Assembly (NCBI RefSeq): GCF_018271995.1
Contig: NZ_JAGUCO010000006.1
Coordinates: 62,001-126,000, forward strand
DNA from: Carboxylicivirga linearis
GTDB taxonomy: Bacteria; Bacteroidota; Bacteroidia; Bacteroidales; Marinilabiliaceae
Direction: 5' to 3'
Length of the DNA: 64,000 bases
This document shows, one piece after another, positions 36,100 through 44,871 of this stretch (its first letter is position 1; each line of letters starts with the position of its first letter). The notes beneath the pieces are model-generated. The model was not told where the DNA came from. It saw only the letters and a program-made list of their open reading frames with translations, and searched no databases. The position numbers and the translations under genes are program-made.

Positions 36100-37116
36100 A
36101 TGATGAAAAAATTACTTGTCATATTAACCATATTAACCTGCTGTATAGCTGGCAATGCCCAGCAAGCAGGCACCTACACCTACGATTTTCTTAACCTGGC
36201 TAATTCAGCACGTGTTGGCGCTTTGGGAGGTAATCAGGTTGGTTTAGCTGATGATGATATTAACCTGGTTTTTAATAATCCGGCCAACTTAACATCTGCC
36301 GTTAATACAGACTTAACTCTTAGTTATGTGCCTTATGTTAGCGATATCAATATATTTTACTCAGGCTATGCTCATCATGTTGAAGGCGTAGGAACTTTTG
36401 GATTAGGTATTCATACTATCAATTATGGTAATTTCGATCGTGCTGATGAAGACGGAAATTTGCAGGGAACTTTTTCTGCAGCAGAATATGCTATTCAGCT
36501 TAGTTATGCTAAAAAACTTTCACAAAAACTTCACCTTGGAATATCGATTAAACCAGTTATTTCCAGTTTCGAACAATATAACTCCTTTGGTTTAGCGGCG
36601 GATATTGGAATGATGTATCAATCCACTAATCAACTGTTTTCTGCAGGATTGGTAGTTAAAAATGTGGGATCACAAATCAGCACTTATAACAACACTTACG
36701 AATCGATGCCTACTGACGTTCAAATAGGTATTGCTAAAAAGCTGGCCCATGCCCCTTTCCGGTTGGCCGTAACGGCTCAGGATTTATTAGATTGGAATTT
36801 AAAATATTCAGTTAGCAACGGCAGCGGTGATGAAATTGAAGATGGAGGCAATAATGGAAATGCTTTTGATCAAATGATGCGTCATATTGCCTTAGGAATT
36901 GAATTTGTTCCAAGCGACAATTTTTGGGTTGATTTTGGATATAACCACCGCCGACGCAAAGAATTAGGGATAGGCTCAAAAATGTCGACAGTAGGCTTTT
37001 CTTGGGGATTTGGGTTTAAGGTTTATAAATTCAGGTTTTCCTATGGTTCAGCCCGGTATCATTTAGCTGGCACATCTAACCATTTCAGTCTTTCTACTCG
37101 TCTATCCGACTTTTAG
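36100..37116 (+). CDS. porQ: Type IX secretion system protein PorQ
   Basis: 338 residues with signal peptide (ending NAQQ). GTYTYDFLNLANSARVGALG, LVFNNPANLTS, and a long outer-membrane barrel with ending LAGTSNHFSLSTRLSDF are the marks of PorQ. PorQ works with PorU, PorV and PorZ in the attachment complex that processes T9SS cargo at the surface. It fits the T9SS substrates elsewhere in this window (lyase at 8259 and T9SS protein at 56497). Starts ATG at 36100 or 36103. Confidence 0.88.
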   Translation: MMKKLLVILTILTCCIAGNAQQAGTYTYDFLNLANSARVGALGGNQVGLADDDINLVFNNPANLTSAVNTDLTLSYVPYVSDINIFYSGYAHHVEGVGTFGLGIHTINYGNFDRADEDGNLQGTFSAAEYAIQLSYAKKLSQKLHLGISIKPVISSFEQYNSFGLAADIGMMYQSTNQLFSAGLVVKNVGSQISTYNNTYESMPTDVQIGIAKKLAHAPFRLAVTAQDLLDWNLKYSVSNGSGDEIEDGGNNGNAFDQMMRHIALGIEFVPSDNFWVDFGYNHRRRKELGIGSKMSTVGFSWGFGFKVYKFRFSYGSARYHLAGTSNHFSLSTRLSDF

Positions 37117-37242
37117 TATAGAAAACATAATATTCAGTTGTCATCTTTACTTACATAATGTTAAGAGAATATAAATATTTATTTATATTTGTACAGACAC
37201 TTGTCGTTTATTTACGTTATAACATCATAAACTGGAAGAAGT

Positions 37243-37758
37243 ATGAAGACCTTTAAGGTAGAAATTCCTGAGGATCAAGCTGACTTTATGTTAAAACTGT
37301 TTGAACAACTTGACATTGCATATCATGAAGATTTTGAGCCAGAAGAAAGAACCTATATTGCTCAGGATTATATGATTGAAAAAGGCCTGATCCCCAAACC
37401 CAAGGATAGTACAATGGGCACAGAGGAAACATCTAGCGATCTGGATAAACTAAAGGAACTAAGAAATGCTATTAACCGTTTGCAAGACACCCGTTCTTCG
37501 GTAATTGGTGATAACATGATTAAATTTAGGTTGCCGAGCTCTAAGGCAAACGTTCCTAAAACATTATTCAACAGCCTCAACGACTTAAAAGAATATCTTC
37601 AAAATTACCTGAGGATTGACATCGATCACATCTCTTTCTCTCCTGTTAAAGGTGAAAAAGTTCAAGAGGATGATATATTTGAAGTTATTGTACATGTAAA
37701 AGATGCCAACTCAGGAACTACTACTATTACTGCCGGATACAGCGACAAAGCCCTTTAG
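37243..37758 (+). CDS. Hypothetical protein, acidic, with coiled-coil middle
   Basis: 171 residues, no domain recognised. The N-terminal MKTFKVEIPEDQADFMLKLF, then HEDFEPEERTYIAQDYMIEK, looks like a short antitoxin-type or DUF-type segment used as a soluble protein, but nothing is diagnostic. A low-complexity helix follows (TEETSSDLDKLKELRNAINR), then a C-terminal part KVQEDDIFEVIVHVKDANSG. A TATATTTG box at 37184-37191 may be its -7 element. Its stop codon overlaps that of the convergent NDH-2 gene by 4 bp. Confidence 0.6.
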   Translation: MKTFKVEIPEDQADFMLKLFEQLDIAYHEDFEPEERTYIAQDYMIEKGLIPKPKDSTMGTEETSSDLDKLKELRNAINRLQDTRSSVIGDNMIKFRLPSSKANVPKTLFNSLNDLKEYLQNYLRIDIDHISFSPVKGEKVQEDDIFEVIVHVKDANSGTTTITAGYSDKAL

Positions 37759-39068
37759 CTAGTACGCACTAAAGGTTGGTTGCTTTTATCCTTTTTAGCT
37801 TTGTTATAGGGTGCTATTAATATGCGTAATGATTGATCGCGCCACAAGTAACTTTGTGCCCAATTCACAAATATAAAGAAGCGATTTTTAACACCAACAA
37901 TGGCCATTAGATGAACAAACAACCATAGTATCCAGGCTATAAATCCAGAAAACTTCATTGCCGGCAAATCAGCTACAGCCATATTACGTCCAATAGTAGC
38001 AAGGCTACCCTTATCTTTATATTTAAATGGCTTCTGACTCTTTTTAACAAAATTATTTGCCAAATTATCGGCCTGTTGAATGGCTACCTGTGCAACCTGA
38101 GGATGACCTCTTTCATATGCATCATCATCTAATACACAAGATATATCGCCAATTGCATAAACTCCATCTAATCCAATAACCTGATTATATGAATCTACAA
38201 TCAATCGATTTGACGGAGTATAAACTTCCTTATTTAAACCTTTGATGTATTTACCACTAACACCTGCGGTCCATAACAGATTTGTTGCATATACTTCGGT
38301 TTGATCAGACAAGCTGATTTTTTCACCATCATAGTCTTCTATACGGGTGTTCAGATGAACTTCCACTCCTAATTCTTTCAGGAATTCAAGTGCCTTTGCT
38401 CCAGACTTTTCCGACATACCATTCAGTAATCGAGGGCTAGCTTCGTATAGCAAAATTTTCATCCGACTAAAATCCAGTTCCGGATAATCCTTAGGTAAAA
38501 CATATCGTCTCATTTCAGCAATGGCACCCGACAATTCAACCCCTGTTGGTCCACCTCCTACTACCACCACCGACATTAACTTCGTATGATCATTTACATT
38601 CTCTGTTAAAATCGCTTTCTCAAAAGATGCCAGTATTCTGTTTCGTAGATTAATTGCTTCAGCCGTTGTTTTCATTGGCAAACCATATTTTTCGAGATTA
38701 GCTGAACCAAAATAATTAGTACTCACTCCGGTTGCAATCACTAATTTATCGTAACTTAATTCACCATTCCCAGTAATAATCTTCTTCTTATCAGGAAGAA
38801 TTTCCAAAAGTTCTGTTTGCCTAAAATGAAGATTGGTATTTTTCTGAAAAATCTTTCTTACCGGAAAAGATATGGAACTTGGCTCAATACCTGATGTTGC
38901 CACCTGGTAAAACAATGGTTGAAACTGATGATAATTCTGCTTGTCAATAACCACCACCTGGTAAGGTGATTTTCGAAGTTTACGCGCAATTTTCAGGCCG
39001 GCAAATCCTGCTCCTACAATAACGACTCGTTTCTTGTTGTTTTGTGGTAAATTAAAGTTGTTTTCCAT
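37755..39068 (-). CDS. ndh: Type II NADH:quinone oxidoreductase
   Basis: The start ATG at 39068 gives MENNFNLPQNNKKRVVIVGA, then GFAGLKIARKL; an upstream ATG at 39101 adds 11 residues. FAD-binding GAGFAG, NAD-binding VVVGGGPTGVELSGAIAEM, GVYAIGDISCVLDD and a C-terminal membrane-attachment helix (about 385-400, FSGFIAWILWLFVHLMAIVG) are all present. NDH-2 passes electrons from NADH to quinone without pumping protons. No ETC cluster lies near. Confidence 0.93.
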   Translation of the reverse strand: MENNFNLPQNNKKRVVIVGAGFAGLKIARKLRKSPYQVVVIDKQNYHQFQPLFYQVATSGIEPSSISFPVRKIFQKNTNLHFRQTELLEILPDKKKIITGNGELSYDKLVIATGVSTNYFGSANLEKYGLPMKTTAEAINLRNRILASFEKAILTENVNDHTKLMSVVVVGGGPTGVELSGAIAEMRRYVLPKDYPELDFSRMKILLYEASPRLLNGMSEKSGAKALEFLKELGVEVHLNTRIEDYDGEKISLSDQTEVYATNLLWTAGVSGKYIKGLNKEVYTPSNRLIVDSYNQVIGLDGVYAIGDISCVLDDDAYERGHPQVAQVAIQQADNLANNFVKKSQKPFKYKDKGSLATIGRNMAVADLPAMKFSGFIAWILWLFVHLMAIVGVKNRFFIFVNWAQSYLWRDQSLRILIAPYNKAKKDKSNQPLVRTS

Positions 39069-39117
39069 GGTTGACTCTTGTTTTATGTAGGAAACAACCA
39101 CTAAACAGGAAAGTTCG

Positions 39118-39145
39118 TTAATTATAGAAAAAAATCTATAATTAA
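39118..39145. promoter_or_regulatory. Perfect 11-bp dyad upstream of the ndh gene
   Basis: TTAATTATAGA (39118-39128) and TCTATAATTAA (39135-39145) flank six A. On the minus strand no T-run follows, so it is not a simple terminator; it lies 50 bp before the ndh ATG at 39068 and could be an operator. Confidence 0.45.
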
Positions 39146-39170
39146 ATTCATTTCACTTATTTACTATCAA

Positions 39171-40061
39171 TTACGACTCTTCTTCAGATATGGCAAAAAC
39201 CTTTTTCACCCTGAAAACATAGTATAATCCAGGAGTGGACACTAACAAGGAATTCAAATAAAACAACACACTTACAGCAACAGCAATTTCCTGATTGACT
39301 CCCAACAACAGGGCTCCTTTAAAAAAGGTAACTTCGCGAGCACCTATTCCACCTAAAGTAATGGGTATGGCAGAAGCAATGGTTGAAAGAAAGAACAAAA
39401 ACATATAATCATCCCAATGCCCTTTTGTTTGTCCTCCCAAAGCTTTTAACAGGCATAAAACGGCTAACATTTGCACACCCTGCACCAATAGCGACCATAA
39501 GGTAACCGCAACAAAAGCTTTAGTTAGTTTTTTATTAAAAATGCGTAGAAATAGATAAAACCCTAAACTAACAAAAGGAATGAATAAGAAGAACCACCCC
39601 TGGTAAGGTAAATCATAATTAATAAAATAAACTAAGCCTAATATATAAACCAGAATGATAGACAAACCACTCACCCTGTCTGCCAATACAGCGCCCAACA
39701 ACTGCTTAACAGGTGTTTTAAATTTTTTATGTAAGTAAAAAACTTTATAGCCATCGCCTCCAACGCCACCCGGCAAAAAGAAATTATAAAACATACCTAA
39801 CCAGTACAGCTTTATATTGGCTATATGAGGTAATTTAAGTTGAATAGCATTAAACAGTTCATTTAAACGAAAAGAACTAATTATCTGAGACAATCCATAG
39901 ATTAGCAATGCCCAGAACACATACCAAAGATTAGCTGTAGAAATTAAATGCCCAACTTCTTTTAAATCAAGTTTAGAAACAATGTAATAAATGGCAGCTG
40001 CGGAGAACACAATCTTAAGAATGAGCTTAAGTACAGTAACTGCTTTTTTTGATAATGCCAT
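39171..40061 (-). CDS. LPG synthase TM-region / UPF0104-type membrane protein (flippase-like)
   Basis: From the ATG at 40061, 296 residues (MALSKKAVTVLKL onward) with about eight transmembrane helices. FNFFLPGGVGGDGYKVFYL, DRVSGLSIILVYI and PITLGGIGAREVTFFKG are the family signatures of the lysylphosphatidylglycerol synthase membrane domain (UPF0104). Proteins with this domain alone are thought to move lipids; the cargo is unknown. A longer frame to 40109 would run through the cysH terminator (40092-40121), so the shorter start is chosen. Confidence 0.88.
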   Translation of the reverse strand: MALSKKAVTVLKLILKIVFSAAAIYYIVSKLDLKEVGHLISTANLWYVFWALLIYGLSQIISSFRLNELFNAIQLKLPHIANIKLYWLGMFYNFFLPGGVGGDGYKVFYLHKKFKTPVKQLLGAVLADRVSGLSIILVYILGLVYFINYDLPYQGWFFLFIPFVSLGFYLFLRIFNKKLTKAFVAVTLWSLLVQGVQMLAVLCLLKALGGQTKGHWDDYMFLFFLSTIASAIPITLGGIGAREVTFFKGALLLGVNQEIAVAVSVLFYLNSLLVSTPGLYYVFRVKKVFAISEEES

Positions 40062-40091
40062 ACTTCTGTTTATCAAGCGTAATTTTAAAAC

Positions 40092-40121
40092 AAAAAAAGG
40101 CATCCTCATTATAAAGATGCC
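40092..40121 (-). terminator. Terminator of cysH
   Basis: GGCATC (40099-40104) pairs with GATGCC (40116-40121), and on the minus strand seven T follow. It lies between cysH and the flippase-like gene. Confidence 0.75.
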
Positions 40122-40136
40122 ATATATTTTGCCTCA

Positions 40137-40841
40137 TTATCTTTTATGCAATCCACATTCTTTGGTATCAGGACTTTCCCACCACCAACGGCCGGCTCTT
40201 ACATCTTCACCTTCCATTATAGCTCTGGTACAAGGCTGACAACCAATACTTGGAAATCCTTTATCATGTAACGTGTTATATGGAATTTTTTTTGTTTTGA
40301 TATAATCCCAAACCTGCTCTTCACTCCAGTTAGCCAGCGGATTAATCTTCAGTAAATTATTATTACTATCCCATTCAACCACCTCAATATCTTTTCGTGT
40401 TACCGACTGACCAGCACGTAAACCACAAATCCAGGCATCAAGCCCTTTAAAGGCTCTTTGTAAAGGCTCTATTTTGCGAACGAAGCAACATTCTTTTCTA
40501 TTTTCCTCGCTCTCGAAGAACAGATTGATTCCTTTTTCATTCACCATCTTCTGAACTTTCTTCTTCTTAGGGAAGTAAACCTGAATGTTCTTTTTATATT
40601 TTCTGGATGTACGATCAATCAAATCATAGGTCTCAGGGAACAGTCGACCTGTATCCAAAGTAAATATTTTAATATCAGGGTTGATCTCCACCAACATCTG
40701 AGTTAACACCTGATCTTCGGCACCCAAACTTGACGATAAAGCAATCTTATCCCCATACTTATCTGTAAAATATTTAATGATTTCCTGAGCACTTGCGTTA
40801 CTCAATTCATCATTAATCTTCTTTATTTCTTCAGCACTCAT
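40137..40841 (-). CDS. cysH: Phosphoadenylyl/adenylyl-sulfate reductase CysH
   Basis: 234 residues. The P-loop-like ALSSLGAEDQVLTQ, FTLDTGRLFPETYDLI and the CC pair in RKECCFVRKIEPLQRA with C..CxxC-like CQPCTRA and KECGLHKR at the C-terminus are typical of the 4Fe-4S assimilatory APS/PAPS reductases; GCQPCTRAI supports the APS-using type. The product is sulfite. It stands alone here with its own terminator and a -7 box; sulfate-activation genes are not in the window. Confidence 0.92.
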   Translation of the reverse strand: MSAEEIKKINDELSNASAQEIIKYFTDKYGDKIALSSSLGAEDQVLTQMLVEINPDIKIFTLDTGRLFPETYDLIDRTSRKYKKNIQVYFPKKKKVQKMVNEKGINLFFESEENRKECCFVRKIEPLQRAFKGLDAWICGLRAGQSVTRKDIEVVEWDSNNNLLKINPLANWSEEQVWDYIKTKKIPYNTLHDKGFPSIGCQPCTRAIMEGEDVRAGRWWWESPDTKECGLHKR

Positions 40842-40857
40842 TTACATCTATTTTGTG

Positions 40858-40865
40858 CAAATATA
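40858..40865 (-). promoter_or_regulatory. -7 box of cysH
   Basis: Minus-strand TATATTTG matches TAnnTTTG, placing transcription start about 10 nt before the ATG at 40841. It directly abuts the terminator of the upstream pfk gene. Confidence 0.5.
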
Positions 40866-40898
40866 ATAAAAAAGCCACCTGAGAGAAAAGAGGCGGCT
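40866..40898 (-). terminator. Terminator of the phosphofructokinase gene
   Basis: AGCCACCT (40873-40880) and AGGCGGCT (40891-40898) pair with one mismatch; on the minus strand TTTTTTAT follows. Confidence 0.75.
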
Positions 40899-40930
40899 CA
40901 TATGTTATTCCTACATTAATACTATCATTT

Positions 40931-41959
40931 TCAGGTACCGAAACACACTCCCATACTTCGTCCCTGCTGAATTAAATAATGGTCGGGATTAACCAAACGC
41001 AATTTACCTCCCACTTCCTCTAAGGGTACCGATGTAATAGTATCGTTTTTGATTGACACCATCGTTCCAAATTCTCCGCGATGGATTAAATCAGCTGCAT
41101 GAGCACCGTATCGGGTAGCTAAAATTCTGTCTTGCGCACTAGGAGAACCTCCGCGTTGTATATAACCTAAAATAGTCTCACGTGTCTCAAGACCTGTCAT
41201 TTTCTGAATTTTCTTTCCAATATAACTGGCCGCTGATTTTTTCTTTGGGTGTTCGATTCCTTCAGCTACTACTACAATAGAATAGGGTTTTCCTACCCTG
41301 TTACGTGCCATTAAACACTCGGCAACATGGTCCAGATCATATTCCAGCTCAGGTAAAAGAATAACATCTCCACCCGCAGCAATACCAGAATATAAAGAAA
41401 TCCAACCGGTATGGTGCCCCATTAATTCAATCACCATAACCCTTTTATGAGAATTGGCTGTTGTATGTAAACGGTCGATAGCATCGGTAGCAATACCCAC
41501 CGCAGAATCAAAACCAAATGTTACATCTGTTCCCCAAACATCATTATCAATAGTTTTAGGTATACCCACTACATTTAAACCTTCTTTTGAAAGCAAATTG
41601 GCTGTTTTTTGAGTACCATTACCTCCAATACAAACGATGGCATCTAATCCTAATTTTTCGTAGTTTTCTTTGATGATTTTAGGCATATCGGCATCTTCTT
41701 CACCAGCCGATCGCTTAAATGGTTTCAAACGTGATGTTCCTAAGATGGTACCTCCAACGGTAATAATTCCCGAAAGAGCTTTTTCTTCCATCAAATTAAC
41801 ATCCATATCAACCAAACCACTAAAACCATTTGATATACCCACGATTTCCATTCCGTATTTTACAATGGCCGTTTTTCCAACTCCCCTAATGGCTGCATTG
41901 ATACCCGGACAATCACCTCCTGCTGTAAGTATACCTACCCTTTTTTTGTCTTTTCCCAT
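40931..41959 (-). CDS. pfkA: 6-phosphofructokinase, mixed-motif type
   Basis: 342 residues. GGDCPGINAAIRGVGKTAI binds the nucleotide, and GGNGTQKTA and GIPKTIDNDVWGTDVTFGF form the active site. Relative to E. coli PfkA, N114 replaces D103, G115 matches G104 (ATP-type) and K135 matches K124 (PPi-type, where ATP enzymes have G). So the phosphoryl donor cannot be settled from these residues. It makes fructose 1,6-bisphosphate in glycolysis. Sequence family assignment is secure; donor is not. Confidence 0.93.
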   Translation of the reverse strand: MGKDKKRVGILTAGGDCPGINAAIRGVGKTAIVKYGMEIVGISNGFSGLVDMDVNLMEEKALSGIITVGGTILGTSRLKPFKRSAGEEDADMPKIIKENYEKLGLDAIVCIGGNGTQKTANLLSKEGLNVVGIPKTIDNDVWGTDVTFGFDSAVGIATDAIDRLHTTANSHKRVMVIELMGHHTGWISLYSGIAAGGDVILLPELEYDLDHVAECLMARNRVGKPYSIVVVAEGIEHPKKKSAASYIGKKIQKMTGLETRETILGYIQRGGSPSAQDRILATRYGAHAADLIHRGEFGTMVSIKNDTITSVPLEEVGGKLRLVNPDHYLIQQGRSMGVCFGT

Positions 41960-42020
41960 AACATCAAGATTAAATCTTTACTCTAAATTACATCTTTTTA
42001 TTGAATCAACCCCTATTTTA

Positions 42021-42833
42021 TCATTCATGAAAAACCAAAAGAGGCACATCTGTATGAAACAGTATCTTTCGGGTAATACTAGGATGAAATATTTTAGAAA
42101 TCATGTTTCTCTTTCTGCGTGTCATCGCAATCAAATCAGTTTCTTTGCTTTTAATGTAATCATCCAACGAATCGATAAAATCATCGCCAGTAATGAATTC
42201 AAATTCCATCTTATACTTGCGATAGGTTTCGGCACAATACAAGCGCATTTCTTCCAGGCGCTTCTTATCCCATCTATCAGGCATATTAGTGGCAAAATGC
42301 ACAGCATGAATTACTGTATTAAAAGGCGTTACCAGCTTAATAAGTTTATGTAGTGAACGGTAGTCCTGCTCACCAAAGTCGGTTACAAATAATACATGAC
42401 TGATTTTATTTAGGTCGATAGTTGACTCTGCTGGAACAGCCAGAACGGGGACCTTGGCATTTTTAATCACATCGCTGGTTACACTACCTAGTAATTCTTT
42501 GATGGTTTCACCCTTACTCCGGGTGCCCATCACTATTACATCCGGATCATCGCTTACACTTAACTCAACCAGAACATCTTCGGGGTAACCTTTTACATGA
42601 CGGGTATGCATTCTCACATTACTTGTCAACTGTGGTTGATATTTTTTTAACAGTACGTCAAAATGATTTCGTATCTGCGTATCATCCAACTTTTCAGAAT
42701 CGTCATCATGATAAGCATGAGAACAATGCAACAAGGTAATATCAACTTCCAGTTTTTGCGCCAGTGTCATTGCATAGTTAATAGCATTAACCGAATATTC
42801 AGAAAAATTCACAGGCACATAAATCCTAACCAT
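42021..42833 (-). CDS. Universal stress protein, two UspA domains
   Basis: 270 residues in two UspA repeats. Repeat 1 (about 1-145) ends with the ATP-binding motif GTRSKGETIKELLGSVTSDV and VPVLAVPAEST. Repeat 2 (about 150-270) is weaker, with TRRKRNMISKIFHPSITRKI near its end. Bacterial USPs bind ATP or AMP and act in stress survival; the partner is unknown. Confidence 0.92.
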   Translation of the reverse strand: MVRIYVPVNFSEYSVNAINYAMTLAQKLEVDITLLHCSHAYHDDDSEKLDDTQIRNHFDVLLKKYQPQLTSNVRMHTRHVKGYPEDVLVELSVSDDPDVIVMGTRSKGETIKELLGSVTSDVIKNAKVPVLAVPAESTIDLNKISHVLFVTDFGEQDYRSLHKLIKLVTPFNTVIHAVHFATNMPDRWDKKRLEEMRLYCAETYRKYKMEFEFITGDDFIDSLDDYIKSKETDLIAMTRRKRNMISKIFHPSITRKILFHTDVPLLVFHE

Positions 42834-42889
42834 CAGATTGATTTAAATGAGTTACATAACCCAATTTACAAAAAAGATAGTTTATTATA

Positions 42890-42921
42890 AAACAGAAAAG
42901 CCGACTTTATTAGCCGGCTTT
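42890..42921 (-). terminator. Terminator of the queA operon
   Basis: AAAGCCG (42897-42903) pairs with CGGCTTT (42915-42921); minus-strand T-rich run follows. It lies 23 bp past the queA stop codon. Confidence 0.75.
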
Positions 42922-42943
42922 CTATTTATCTAGATTCTAATTC

Positions 42944-43993
42944 TTAAATAATTAGCATCGCATCTCCATAAGTTCCAAAACGATACTTTTCTTTTACTGC
43001 TTCCTGATAAGCATCCATAACAAAATCGTACCCTCCAAAAGCAGCTGCCATCATTAATAGAGTTGATAATGGTAAGTGCAAGTTAGTTATCATGCTATTT
43101 GCCACCTGAAACTCGTATGGAGGGAAAATAAATTTATTCGTCCATCCTTCAAAAGGCTTCACATGACCAAAGGTAGAAACTGAGCTTTCTAAAGTACGCA
43201 TTACAGTTGTACCAACAGCACATACTCGTTTCTTCTTGTCCTTACCTGCATTAATGATTTTAGTCGCCTCTTCGGTAATAAAGATCTGCTCCGAATCCAT
43301 TTTATGCTTGGTTAAGTCTTCCACATCAACCTGACGGAAGTTACCTAAACCAACATGTAATGTAATTTCAGCAAAATCGGTACCGATGATTTCCAAACGC
43401 TTCATTAACTCACGACTAAAGTGCATTCCTGCTGTTGGAGCAGCAACGGCACCTTCGTGCTTTGCATAAATGGTTTGGTAACGCTCACGATCTTCAGGAA
43501 CCACCTCACGATTTACAATACGAGGAAGAGGTGTTTCTCCTAATCCATAAAGCTTCGACTTAAATTCATCATAAGGTCCATCATATAAAAAACGTAAAGT
43601 ACGTCCTCGTGAAGTAGTATTATCAATTACTTCAGCTACTAACGAATCATCATCGCCAAAATATAATTTGTTACCAATACGAATTTTACGAGCCGGATCT
43701 ACCAAAACATCCCAAAGTCGTTGTTCGCGGTTTAATTCTCTTAATAGAAAAACTTCTATTTCAGCTCCGGTTTTTTCTTTGTTACCATATAAACGAGCCG
43801 GAAATACTTTGGTATTATTAAATACCATTACATCCTGATCTTCGAAATAGTCAATCACATCTTTGAATATCTTGTGCTCGATCGTTTTTTCTTTGCGATT
43901 TAACACCATTAAACGTGACTCATCCCTGTTTTGAGTAGGATGTAAAGCAATTAATTCTTCAGGCAGTTTATATTTAAACTTCGACAGCTTCAT
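42944..43993 (-). CDS. queA: S-adenosylmethionine:tRNA ribosyltransferase-isomerase
   Basis: 349 residues. [20 protein letters not shown] with SRLMV opens the family; [30 protein letters not shown] and [19 protein letters not shown] with HKMDSE are QueA hallmarks. It transfers the ribosyl of SAM to preQ1-modified tRNA to make epoxyqueuosine. Last gene of the ftsX-DUF3098-uppP-truB-queA operon, 159 bp after truB. Confidence 0.97.
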   Translation of the reverse strand: MKLSKFKYKLPEELIALHPTQNRDESRLMVLNRKEKTIEHKIFKDVIDYFEDQDVMVFNNTKVFPARLYGNKEKTGAEIEVFLLRELNREQRLWDVLVDPARKIRIGNKLYFGDDDSLVAEVIDNTTSRGRTLRFLYDGPYDEFKSKLYGLGETPLPRIVNREVVPEDRERYQTIYAKHEGAVAAPTAGMHFSRELMKRLEIIGTDFAEITLHVGLGNFRQVDVEDLTKHKMDSEQIFITEEATKIINAGKDKKKRVCAVGTTVMRTLESSVSTFGHVKPFEGWTNKFIFPPYEFQVANSMITNLHLPLSTLLMMAAAFGGYDFVMDAYQEAVKEKYRFGTYGDAMLII

Positions 43994-44152
43994 AGAGTAA
44001 TCTTTTTCCTGTTATTATTTTATTTATTTTCTTCCTTCAAAACCATATTTCACCATCCATACCATTTAAGATATGCTTCTGTACCAATTAACAAAAGAGG
44101 GTGAAAGATGACATTTTAATTAAAGCATAGGCCACCTTATACGTAAGGTTTT

Positions 44153-44860
44153 CTATTTTGTTACAAAGGACGCTAATTTTTTTTCAAAATCAAAGATTGA
44201 AATAGCATCTTTTAACTGATAATCACCAATTCGCGTTCGTACCAAACCTGATAAATGAGCTCCCGAATTTAAAGCCACACCTAAATCATAAGCCAGAGAA
44301 CGAATATAGGTACCTTTGCTACAACTAACATCCAGCTTTAGATGTTTCTCACCAAATTCTATCAATTCAAGCTTACTGATATGAATCTTACGCGCTTTCA
44401 TTTCAACGTCCTTTCCTTTACGAGCCAGATCATAAGCTTTTACACCTTTTACTTTTAAAGCTGAGTATATGGGAGGAATTTGCTCTATATCACCTCTGAA
44501 CAGCTCAAGTTTCTCCTGTACCAACTCTTCTGTAATATGCTCCCAGCTGTAAATTGCATCAGGCTCAGATTCTTTGTCGTAGGTTGGAGTAGTACTACCT
44601 AACTCAACATCGGCAATGTATTGTTTATCTAAACCAGAAAATTGCTCGATTTGCTTAGTAGCCTTTCCGGTGCAAACAATAACCAATCCGGTTGCTAAAG
44701 GATCAAGTGTGCCGGCATGACCAACTTTAATTTTTTTGATATTCAAATATCTCTTTAACGAATATCTGATTTTATTGACAACATCAAAGGATGTCCACTC
44801 AAGCGGTTTATCAATTAATAAAACCTGACCTGCCTGAAAATACTCAGCCGAAAATTCCAT
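44153..44860 (-). CDS. truB: tRNA pseudouridine-55 synthase
   Basis: 235 residues from ATG 44860 (MEFSAEYFQAGQVLLIDKPL). A longer frame to 44920 would overlap uppP and add 20 residues not typical of the family. Catalytic Asp is in GHAGTLDPLATGLVIVCTGK; SCSKGTYIRSLAYDLG is the second signature. It makes pseudouridine 55 in the tRNA T-loop. 11 bp downstream of uppP. Confidence 0.97.
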   Translation of the reverse strand: MEFSAEYFQAGQVLLIDKPLEWTSFDVVNKIRYSLKRYLNIKKIKVGHAGTLDPLATGLVIVCTGKATKQIEQFSGLDKQYIADVELGSTTPTYDKESEPDAIYSWEHITEELVQEKLELFRGDIEQIPPIYSALKVKGVKAYDLARKGKDVEMKARKIHISKLELIEFGEKHLKLDVSCSKGTYIRSLAYDLGVALNSGAHLSGLVRTRIGDYQLKDAISIFDFEKKLASFVTK

Positions 44861-44871
44861 CTTCTTACTCT

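Noticed and set aside
37243-37758. Antitoxin of a type II system
   Set aside because: N-terminal residues look only vaguely like an antitoxin and no toxin gene is adjacent.
41670-42353. Plus-strand open frame of 227 residues opposite pfkA and the universal stress protein gene
   Set aside because: It is antisense to two well-supported genes, has no family resemblance and uses unlikely composition; treated as a shadow frame.
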